From: Candidatus Phocaeicola excrementigallinarum
GTDB lineage: Bacteria > Bacteroidota > Bacteroidia > Bacteroidales > Bacteroidaceae
Direction: 5' to 3'
DNA length: 37,596 nt
Assembly (NCBI GenBank): GCA_019120125.1
Contig: DWVR01000039.1
Span: forward strand, 1 to 37,596
In this document: positions 8,517-15,239 of the stretch, piece after piece
Layout of the letters: every line of letters starts with the position of its first letter
Numbering within the stretch: the first letter of the stretch is position 1
Program-made: the position numbers and the translations under genes
The notes under the pieces: generated by a model
What the model saw: the letters and a program-made list of their open reading frames with translations, nothing else
What the model was told of the DNA's origin: nothing
The model's database searches: none

Positions 8517-9311
8517 TTATTCTTTGTTCATTTTCTCGTTGATACTCTCAATCAATGCAGGCAACTCCTCAATGGAATCCACCACATAATGCGCTCCGGC
8601 CGCAAGCATACGGTATCTTACATCCTGCATTCGCCGTCTCAACTCTTCCGGCTCCAGTGCCTTCACCTCTTCTTCGGTCAGTCCCAGCTCGTTACTTCCC
8701 AACACCACGCCTACGCTCCACACACCGGCATTCACGCCTTCCTTGATGTCAGAAATCGTATCGCCGTATTTCACCACCGAGAAACGTGACGGAACAGCCA
8801 GGTCACACATATTCTTATAAATCATGTACGGACAAGGTCGTCCGGCCGGAAGACCGTCGGAAGTGACACAGTTGTCCACCCGGTAGCCTTTTTCTTCGGC
8901 CGCCGGAATCACGATGTCCATCATTTCCTTTGTATATCCGGTAGTAGAACCGATCTTGATGCCTTGCGTACGCAACAGGTCGATTGTCTCCACCACATGC
9001 GGGATGGGATCGGAATAATCGCGTAAAGTGGCGAACAGCAGACGCTGGAACTCCCGGTAACAATGCTGGATGTCGTTCTCGTCATAGTCGCGCCCGTATT
9101 TCTCACGGAAAGTCTCGGCCACACGTCCAATGCGGAACAACGCACGGATTTCCTCAATCTTCGTCAATCCCATGTGGGCGCGGGTCTCGGCTGCCGTAAC
9201 CTCCAATCCCATCGACTTGAAACTCTCGATAAAAGCTGACACAGGAGCAAAACATCCGTAATCCACCGATGTGCCGGCCCAGTCTAAAATCACACATTCA
9301 ATTCTTTTCAT
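8517..9311 (-). CDS. phnX: Phosphonoacetaldehyde hydrolase (phosphonatase)
   Basis: The 264-residue HAD-superfamily protein has the phosphonatase form of motif [13 protein letters not shown]. The nucleophile is Asp10, with the characteristic Ala12 in place of the usual second Asp. The cap-domain Lys51 in GLTKIEEIR is positioned to form the Schiff base with phosphonoacetaldehyde. Later motifs are [12 protein letters not shown] and [13 protein letters not shown]. It splits the C-P bond to give acetaldehyde and phosphate. Its ATG overlaps the DUF5690 stop codon (ATGA), showing translational coupling. Confidence 0.95.
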   Translation of the reverse strand: MKRIECVILDWAGTSVDYGCFAPVSAFIESFKSMGLEVTAAETRAHMGLTKIEEIRALFRIGRVAETFREKYGRDYDENDIQHCYREFQRLLFATLRDYSDPIPHVVETIDLLRTQGIKIGSTTGYTKEMMDIVIPAAEEKGYRVDNCVTSDGLPAGRPCPYMIYKNMCDLAVPSRFSVVKYGDTISDIKEGVNAGVWSVGVVLGSNELGLTEEEVKALEPEELRRRMQDVRYRMLAAGAHYVVDSIEELPALIESINEKMNKE

Positions 9312-10672
9312 ATCGTTTTTGTCATTAAATAACTGTCATTCGCTTTTTCTTCCTTAACCGAAGCCTTTTCCTTGTCCTCCAACGAGAAGGCATCCGGGTC
9401 TTTCCTGAACCTGCGGCTGGCATTGAGCATATAAATCAGTGAGCCAACGAAAGCCAGGCAGCATACCACTCCGATGATCACACTCATATTATTGTAGAAC
9501 ACGGTCCAGTCGACATGCGAGGCATGCAGTTCCTTGAACACCAGCAAAGCCAACGTGCCCATATAGCCTACAAAGTCTATGGTAATGATGAAGAACCCTA
9601 CGTTTCCCCTGATCTTGAAACAGGCAATGAACCGTTCGAAGAAAATGGTCTGAAAACTCAGATAAGCCATGTCAAGACACAGACTCTGAAGAAACAGCCA
9701 GATGGTGACAGGCAAATGAAACTCTTCATAATTCGCCGCCACAACGGCAAGCGTCCCCATTCCGGCAATGGAAAGTATCAGCAGCACGCAGAGCACTTTC
9801 AGATGGTTGTAGGTAGTGGACAACAGGGCGAAAGTAGCCAGCAACACCAAAGTGGCGATTGAATCAATCTGTGCGAAAGCCCATGAGGAAATGGTGCTCA
9901 CATCGATAATACATACAATGAAGTCTTCTTTCACGTCACGCTGCACGGTCAGCAGCAAATTGGCACCGAACAACAGGATAAGCACAGGCATGAAACGTCT
10001 GAACAAAGCCCATCGCTGATGACCGTCCAGCGTTATACGTTCCGAACGGGAAGCGATGTCCTCTGCCGTAGGCCTCGGAAACTTTGTCATCATCCATCCC
10101 ATAAGACACAACAGGGGAAACGCAAAGGCCCCGATAAGCGCCGGCATCCAGAACTCGCTGACATGCAAGTCGTGGAGCGCATAAAGTCCCAGCGATTTCG
10201 CCACACCTGAACTCAACGCCATGCTCACTCCCATGATGCTGGCCAGAATGTCCGTGGTGCGCCGTCCTTCCAAAAAGCTGAAGATCACTCCCCACATGCA
10301 GCCCAACGAAAGTCCGTTGAAATATAGTGCGACAATATTATAAGGCATGGGAAGCAACCCGAAAGCCAGCAGAGAAAGCTCCGACAAAGCAGCCGAGCCG
10401 ACAATGAATCTCAGACGTTCTTCCGGCCTGAGCTCCGAAATAAGCTTGATGCCCAACAGCTTGGCACTGACATATCCCAACAGCTGGATGATGCTGACCG
10501 CAATCTTATAGTCCATTCCGGCCACCTGCAGGCCTTCAAACTCGGCAGCCGTAAACGGTTTGCGGAGCGCATATACAAGTGAATACGACAACAGTGCCGT
10601 ACCGCCTGCCCAAAGTACAAAAAGCCAGTCGGGCATGTTCCGTCTTGTCTGTTCGTGTAAGTTCGTTTCCAT
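9308..10672 (-). CDS. DUF5690-family MFS-like transporter, probable phosphonate uptake
   Basis: The 454-residue protein has about twelve membrane helices in a major-facilitator-like plan. Near the N-terminus is LSYSLVYALRKPFTAAEFEG, reminiscent of organophosphate:phosphate antiporters (GlpT/UhpT type share a Y-x-x-RK-x-x motif). The C-terminal tail is charged and rich in Lys/Glu/Ser. The family is annotated DUF5690 and lacks a proven substrate. As first gene of a three-gene operon with phnX and phnW, uptake of 2-aminoethylphosphonate is the natural inference, not demonstrated by sequence. Confidence 0.82.
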   Translation of the reverse strand: METNLHEQTRRNMPDWLFVLWAGGTALLSYSLVYALRKPFTAAEFEGLQVAGMDYKIAVSIIQLLGYVSAKLLGIKLISELRPEERLRFIVGSAALSELSLLAFGLLPMPYNIVALYFNGLSLGCMWGVIFSFLEGRRTTDILASIMGVSMALSSGVAKSLGLYALHDLHVSEFWMPALIGAFAFPLLCLMGWMMTKFPRPTAEDIASRSERITLDGHQRWALFRRFMPVLILLFGANLLLTVQRDVKEDFIVCIIDVSTISSWAFAQIDSIATLVLLATFALLSTTYNHLKVLCVLLILSIAGMGTLAVVAANYEEFHLPVTIWLFLQSLCLDMAYLSFQTIFFERFIACFKIRGNVGFFIITIDFVGYMGTLALLVFKELHASHVDWTVFYNNMSVIIGVVCCLAFVGSLIYMLNASRRFRKDPDAFSLEDKEKASVKEEKANDSYLMTKTI

Positions 10673-10692
10673 ATCTCATTTTCTTTACACCG

Positions 10693-10700
10693 CAAAAGTA
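10693..10700 (-). promoter_or_regulatory. -7 box for the phosphonate operon
   Basis: Minus strand TACTTTTG matches TAnnTTTG and lies 20 nt upstream of the DUF5690 start codon. The -33 region has no clear TTG at 19 bp, which would suit a promoter needing an activator. Confidence 0.55.
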
Positions 10701-10877
10701 GAGCAAGGAAATGAGGTTAGAAATGAATAAAATATGAATCATTGCCGTGTAATAATTCCGAAACATTCATGAAACCCGTTTATAACACGCCTGACACACC
10801 ACGCTTTACTCATGAAATGATTTTGTAACAACGGAATATCCGGAATCTTGAAAGAAATGAGTAACTTTGTGGCCGCA

Positions 10878-11765
10878 ATGAACGAACTGAAAGAAATATA
10901 CGACAGGATTTCATTCCTCCGGCTCAAAGGAGTGAAGATGAAAGATATCGCAGAGAAAACCGGATTTTCTCCCAGTGTACTGTCTGCCGTCTATTCCACT
11001 GTATTGCCTGCCTATTTCAAGGAAATCGAGAAGGGGACAGACGAGAAAGAAGCATTGGATAAAGCGCTGGTATGGGTAAACAACGTATCAAAGAAAAAGC
11101 TGCTCGGCTCCTTGCCCACGTTGAAATCCACCCTTTTTTCCATGGAAGCCTTGCCGCAAAGAAACAAGGTCCTTCCGAACAATCCGTTTCTGGAAACCTT
11201 GGGATGCAACCTGAAAGAAAGTGTGAACCAGATTCCCAACTATAGCGGAATCTATCTCAGCTACAGCATCTCGTCAAGCAGTCCGGCCATGAAAATAGAA
11301 CCTTACCTCATTGCACCTTCCGAAAACGGGAACTACGTGGAAGTAGGCCATCAGAACGTGTACGGAACCACACACTGGGGAGCGGCCATGATGAACGGCC
11401 AGAACCACCTCTATCTCCTGTTCAACGAAAGCCGGTCGCCTCAGCTTGCCCTGTTCTATATCTGCCTGAAGATTCCCATGTACGACCGCCCTCCGTTCCT
11501 GAGAGGACTGTATATCTGCTGCGACTATAACTACAACCCGATAGCCCGGAGAATCCTGTTTGTGAAAGTCTCCGAAAGCGCCGACCGTGAGGAATTCCTG
11601 AAAATGAAAGGAACGTTGAAAAGCCTGGAATCGCTCGACGGAAAAGAAAAAACATATTATGACTACACCTGCCAGCGCGAGGACGTGATACGCATGTGCA
11701 ACATCCCCTCACCGCAGATGACAGACCAGGATCTGGAGACGGAGAAAAGATTCCTAAATATCTGA
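10878..11765 (+). CDS. HTH-containing protein, candidate regulator of the phosphonate operon
   Basis: A protein of about 295 residues not assigned to a named family. Residues 10-40 look like a helix-turn-helix: RLKGVKMKDIAEKTGFSPSV, then LSAVYSTVLPAYF as the recognition side. The C-terminal part, from about residue 110, is mixed alpha/beta with several aromatic strands (YSGIYLSYSISSSSPAM, HLYLLFNE, LFYICLKIPMYDRPPF, LRGLYICCDYNYNP) and could sense a ligand. The open frame extends to a TTG at 10848, but a perfect -7 box TAACTTTG lies at 10862-10869, inside that extension, so I chose the ATG at 10878. It is divergent from the DUF5690-phnX-phnW operon. A local regulatory role is inference. Confidence 0.65.
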   Translation: MNELKEIYDRISFLRLKGVKMKDIAEKTGFSPSVLSAVYSTVLPAYFKEIEKGTDEKEALDKALVWVNNVSKKKLLGSLPTLKSTLFSMEALPQRNKVLPNNPFLETLGCNLKESVNQIPNYSGIYLSYSISSSSPAMKIEPYLIAPSENGNYVEVGHQNVYGTTHWGAAMMNGQNHLYLLFNESRSPQLALFYICLKIPMYDRPPFLRGLYICCDYNYNPIARRILFVKVSESADREEFLKMKGTLKSLESLDGKEKTYYDYTCQREDVIRMCNIPSPQMTDQDLETEKRFLNI

Positions 11766-11814
11766 AAGTGTGGAAAAAACAAACACAATTCCACCGACAT
11801 GTCCACACCCTCCA

Positions 11815-11898
11815 AAAACGCCTTGACGTTTTAAGGAAAACGCTTAGACGTTTTATCTAAAACGCCTTGATGTTTTGATCAAAACGTCAAGGCGTTTT
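11815..11898. repeat. Four 18-bp palindromic units at exact 22-bp period
   Basis: Units lie at 11815-11832, 11837-11854, 11859-11876 and 11881-11898, each separated by 4 bp (AAGG, ATCT, GATC). They read AAAACGCCTTGACGTTTT, AAAACGCTTAGACGTTTT, AAAACGCCTTGATGTTTT and AAAACGTCAAGGCGTTTT. All share AAAACG...(C/T)GTTTT ends; unit 4 is the exact reverse complement of unit 1 and pairs with unit 3 apart from one wobble, giving an 18-bp stem with a GATC loop. It lies 50 nt after the HTH-protein stop and may work as a terminator. It fills part of the 341-bp gap 11766-12106, whose right part holds the lipoprotein promoter region. Confidence 0.9.
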
Positions 11899-12004
11899 CT
11901 GCGTCGGAAAAACAAACACTTCAGAACAGCCGACACACCACATTGAATACGCTCAAAACAAGCCATATAAAAATTTCACCCATTTAATCTCCTTTTTAAA
12001 CCGC

Positions 12005-12035
12005 TTAGTGACAAGATTCCTCATTTTAGTGACAA
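12005..12035 (+). repeat. Direct repeat TTAGTGACAA x2 upstream of lipoprotein promoter
   Basis: TTAGTGACAA occurs at 12005-12014 and 12026-12035, a 21-bp offset equal to two helical turns. It lies 39-70 bp upstream of the -7 box of the DUF4988/VWA gene, a typical position for an activator binding as a dimer on one DNA face. Confidence 0.6.
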
Positions 12036-12074
12036 TTCCATAAATTGCCATTTTAAAAACCCTTTAATATATTT

Positions 12075-12082
12075 TAATTTTG
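12075..12082 (+). promoter_or_regulatory. -7 box for the DUF4988/VWA lipoprotein
   Basis: TAATTTTG matches TAnnTTTG and ends 24 nt before the ATG. The -33 position holds only an AT-rich TTTT, which fits a promoter helped by an upstream activator. Confidence 0.6.
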
Positions 12083-12106
12083 TGACGTATTCAAAACATT
12101 TAAGTC

Positions 12107-13828
12107 ATGAAAATAAGCAAATTTTGGTTAATGCTGTCTTTTGCGGCAACATTGGCATCTTGTCAGTATGATGACGAGGAGTTATGGAACAAAGTCAACT
12201 CGCTTGACGATCGTGTAACCGCAGTGGAAGGAAGTCTGAACAACCTGAACCAGACCATCCCTTCACTGCAGACCATAGTGGAAGCTATGGAGAACCGCAC
12301 TTATATATCCAGCGTGACAAGCACGTCTGATGGATATAAAATTGATTTCTCGGACGGTAAATCCGCTACGATCACCAACGGAGAAAGTGCACCCGTAATA
12401 GGTATCAACAAAGATGCCGACGGGAAATACTACTGGACCCAGTCATTCAACGGAACAGAGGAATGGTTGGTCGATGAAGGTGGAAACAAAATGCCCGTAG
12501 CAGGAAAGGATGCAGTCACTCCCCAGCTGAAAGTAAACGCAAACGGATGCTGGACAGTAAGTTACGACAACGGAGCCACATTTACCGAAGTGCTGGACGA
12601 GACTGGCAAACCGGTCAGTGCGGTCGGAACTGAAGGTGAAAAGGGTGACTCATTCTTCAGCAACGTAACGATAGAAAACGGACGTCTGGTGCTGACAATG
12701 CTCGACGGCGAGGAAATCGAAATTCCTTTCGACAAAGCAGCGGCTATCGGAGTGTCGGACAGCAAAGCCGGAGCCACTCCTGATGTGAAAGAGGAAAACA
12801 GTAACCTGGTTCTTCCGCAACCGCAATTCTACATGGAAGAAGGCAGCAACAATGATGTGCTTTGCATGAGTCTGACCGGAATCCAGACACCGGACACAAA
12901 AGAATGGATGAAACTTTACGGCACAGGAAGCACGGAACAGAACATCTGGGCGGAAATCGACGGCAAGCCCAAAGCCATCACCGTGACCAATAGCGGAGAA
13001 CTGGCCCGCGTAGCTTCACGTGCGGACTTTGCGGCAACAAAAGCCAAAGCCGACGTGGTATTCCTCGTAGACAATTCCGGAAGTATGAGCCAAGAAGCGA
13101 ACCAAATAGCAAATGAAATTGTTTCTTGGTCACAAACCCTGTCGCAAGTCATGGACGTGCAGTTCGGATGTGTGGGGCAACCAGATTATGGATCTATAAA
13201 TGGAGCCATCGACATTACCTCCGTTGAAAACCTGCACGCATACCTGAACCGGAGCGGAGTCAGCGGCACTTCGCGCACAAGAGGATTTGAAGATCCAGAA
13301 CTTCAAACGGCAGCCCAAAGCTATGGTGCTCCATCAGGCGAATGTGGAGGTCTCATGCTGCACTTCGCCGACGAGCATTTCACATTCCGCGAAGGTGCCA
13401 ACCGTATTTATGTACATTTTACGGACGAGCCTAATCAGGCAAGCAATAATTCCGCATGGTCAGTTGAAAGTGTGAACATAGAATCGGAACATTACAACTG
13501 GGGAGCTACACAAGGTACCATACATACCATTTTTAGCGACTTAAACAATTATCAACCTGACACTTATAATTGGACACCATTATACCGTGAAGATCCTCGC
13601 CTTTTCTCTATATATACCGGCGGAACTTCAAAAACCGTGGATGCATCCTTCGCAGGCGAGACATTGGAGGGTCTGGAAGTGACTGGTGCCATCACCAACT
13701 CATACGTCATCCGCTTCAATGTGACAGAAGACATGCTGACAGGAAAACACACCGTCACAATCGTCATCCAGTCTAAAGACGGAAAATATCAGGCAAGAAT
13801 CACTTATAAAGATGTCGAGTTCGCATAA
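12107..13828 (+). CDS. DUF4988 and von Willebrand A-domain surface lipoprotein
   Basis: The 573-residue protein has a lipoprotein signal with lipobox LASC (Cys19) followed by QYDDEE, an acidic run like the Bacteroidetes lipoprotein surface-export signal. Residues 23-60 form a short coiled coil (LWNKVNSLDDRVTAVEG). Residues 60-215 match the DUF4988 pattern of repeated short blocks (YYWTQSFNG, CWTVSYDNG, collagen-like GTEGEKGDS). A VWA domain begins near 314: KADVVFLVDNSGSMSQE contains the D-x-S-x-S metal (MIDAS) motif at 322-326, and VHFTDEPN is a later strand. A C-terminal beta-domain ends the protein. It may bind a host or bacterial ligand through the metal site; the ligand is unknown. It is a single-gene unit with a strong terminator. 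Confidence 0.85.
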   Translation: MKISKFWLMLSFAATLASCQYDDEELWNKVNSLDDRVTAVEGSLNNLNQTIPSLQTIVEAMENRTYISSVTSTSDGYKIDFSDGKSATITNGESAPVIGINKDADGKYYWTQSFNGTEEWLVDEGGNKMPVAGKDAVTPQLKVNANGCWTVSYDNGATFTEVLDETGKPVSAVGTEGEKGDSFFSNVTIENGRLVLTMLDGEEIEIPFDKAAAIGVSDSKAGATPDVKEENSNLVLPQPQFYMEEGSNNDVLCMSLTGIQTPDTKEWMKLYGTGSTEQNIWAEIDGKPKAITVTNSGELARVASRADFAATKAKADVVFLVDNSGSMSQEANQIANEIVSWSQTLSQVMDVQFGCVGQPDYGSINGAIDITSVENLHAYLNRSGVSGTSRTRGFEDPELQTAAQSYGAPSGECGGLMLHFADEHFTFREGANRIYVHFTDEPNQASNNSAWSVESVNIESEHYNWGATQGTIHTIFSDLNNYQPDTYNWTPLYREDPRLFSIYTGGTSKTVDASFAGETLEGLEVTGAITNSYVIRFNVTEDMLTGKHTVTIVIQSKDGKYQARITYKDVEFA

Positions 13829-13858
13829 TTAAGAATGACAATCTGAAAAGAAAGAAGC

Positions 13859-13897
13859 TCCCGGGTGTCCCAACGGAATACCCGGGACTTTTTCTTT
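13859..13897 (+). terminator. Rho-independent terminator after the VWA lipoprotein
   Basis: A 10-bp stem TCCCGGGTGT (13859-13868) / ATACCCGGGA (13878-13887) with a 9-nt loop is followed by CTTTTTCTTT. The preceding A-rich stretch means it could also act on the opposite strand. Confidence 0.88.
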
Positions 13898-13969
13898 CCT
13901 CTCCCAGCCTCCGAAGATATATTTCCGCACACTTTTACAAGACATGTCAGTTATTTCACCGAAATATCG

Positions 13970-13977
13970 TAATTTTG
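13970..13977 (+). promoter_or_regulatory. -7 box for the QueA-family gene
   Basis: TAATTTTG fits TAnnTTTG and ends 23 nt before the ATG at 14001. It supports that start over an in-frame ATG at 13944, which would lie upstream of the promoter. Confidence 0.6.
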
Positions 13978-14000
13978 CGGAAATTTCAAACTTAACCATA

Positions 14001-15218
14001 ATGGAAGATACCAGACATATCAAGATAAACGACTTCAACTATCCCCTGCCCGATGAACGCATCGCCAAATTCCCCCTGCCCGTACGCGACCAGTCGAAAC
14101 TGCTGGTGTACCGGCATGGAGAAGTGAGCGAGGACAAATTCACTTCTCTTCCCGACTATCTGGAACAAGGAGAACTGATGATATTCAACAACACAAAAGT
14201 GATCCAGGCACGCCTGCATTTCCGGAAAGAGACCGGCGCGCTGATAGAGATATTCTGTCTGGAACCCATCCAGCCCAATGACTATGCAATGAATTTCCAG
14301 CAGACCAGCCACTCCGCATGGCTCTGCATGATAGGCAATCTGAAGAAATGGAAAGAAGGTCCGCTCCACCGGGAAATGACCGTGAAAGGAAAAACACTGA
14401 CCCTGACCGCCACACGGGGAGCATGTCACGGCACCAGCCATTGGATTGACTTCACATGGGACAATCCTGAGGTGACTTTCGCCGACATTCTGGAAATGTT
14501 CGGTGAACTGCCCATCCCACCTTATCTAAATAGGGAGACACAGGAAAGCGACAAAGAGACCTACCAGACCGTCTATTCCAAGATTAAGGGATCGGTGGCC
14601 GCTCCGACCGCCGGACTGCATTTCACGGAACGGGTACTGGACGCACTGAAAGAAAAGGGACTTGACCTGGAGGAAGTGACACTCCATGTGGGAGCCGGCA
14701 CCTTCAAACCGGTGAAAAGCGAGGAAATAGAAGGCCATGAGATGCACACGGAATATATCTCTGTGAACCGCCAAACCATCGGGAAGCTGATTGCACACGA
14801 AGGAAAAGCTGTAGCGGTAGGCACCACCTCGGTACGCACGCTGGAAAGCCTCTACTATATCGGAGTAACCCTCAACGAGCATCCCGATGCCAGCCAGGAA
14901 GAACTGCATGTCAGCCAATGGCAGCCCTATGACACGAATCCACAGCTCACCGCCACCGAAGCGTTACAGGAAATACTGGACTATATGGACCGCCACGGAC
15001 TGGAGGCGCTGCACACCAGCACACAAATCATCATCGCACCGGGATACAGCTATAAAATCGTGAAGAAGATGGTAACCAATTTCCACCAGCCGCAGAGCAC
15101 GCTGCTACTCCTTGTATCGGCTTTCGTGAACGGCGACTGGAGAAAGATTTACGACTATGCCCTGGCCCACGATTTCCGTTTCCTGAGCTATGGAGACTCC
15201 TCGCTGCTGATTCCATGA
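14001..15218 (+). CDS. queA: S-adenosylmethionine:tRNA ribosyltransferase-isomerase family protein
   Basis: This is a 405-residue protein. QueA-family blocks are visible in order: INDFNYPLPDERIAKFPLP, DYLEQGELMIFNNTKVIQARL, ELPIPPYLNRE, YSKIKGSVAAPTAGLHFTE, VTLHVGAGTFKPVKSEEIEGHEMHTEY, GTTSVRTLES, and MVTNFHQPQSTLLLLVSAF. QueA adds the cyclopentane-epoxide ring to preQ1-modified tRNA in queuosine synthesis, using SAM as ribosyl donor. The protein is about 55 residues longer than typical QueA (near 350), with extra sequence between the N-terminal blocks and PIPPY. It may be a Bacteroidales-specific long form. The start at 14001 follows the -7 box. Confidence 0.85.
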   Translation: MEDTRHIKINDFNYPLPDERIAKFPLPVRDQSKLLVYRHGEVSEDKFTSLPDYLEQGELMIFNNTKVIQARLHFRKETGALIEIFCLEPIQPNDYAMNFQQTSHSAWLCMIGNLKKWKEGPLHREMTVKGKTLTLTATRGACHGTSHWIDFTWDNPEVTFADILEMFGELPIPPYLNRETQESDKETYQTVYSKIKGSVAAPTAGLHFTERVLDALKEKGLDLEEVTLHVGAGTFKPVKSEEIEGHEMHTEYISVNRQTIGKLIAHEGKAVAVGTTSVRTLESLYYIGVTLNEHPDASQEELHVSQWQPYDTNPQLTATEALQEILDYMDRHGLEALHTSTQIIIAPGYSYKIVKKMVTNFHQPQSTLLLLVSAFVNGDWRKIYDYALAHDFRFLSYGDSSLLIP

Positions 15219-15239
15219 ATCTTTATCGCACACGAATTG

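Noticed and set aside
11815-11898. CRISPR array
   Set aside because: Spacers are only 4 bp and units are palindromic and variable; no cas gene is near.
13944-14000. Upstream start for the QueA-family gene
   Set aside because: A -7 box lies at 13970-13977 and the extra residues do not resemble the family.
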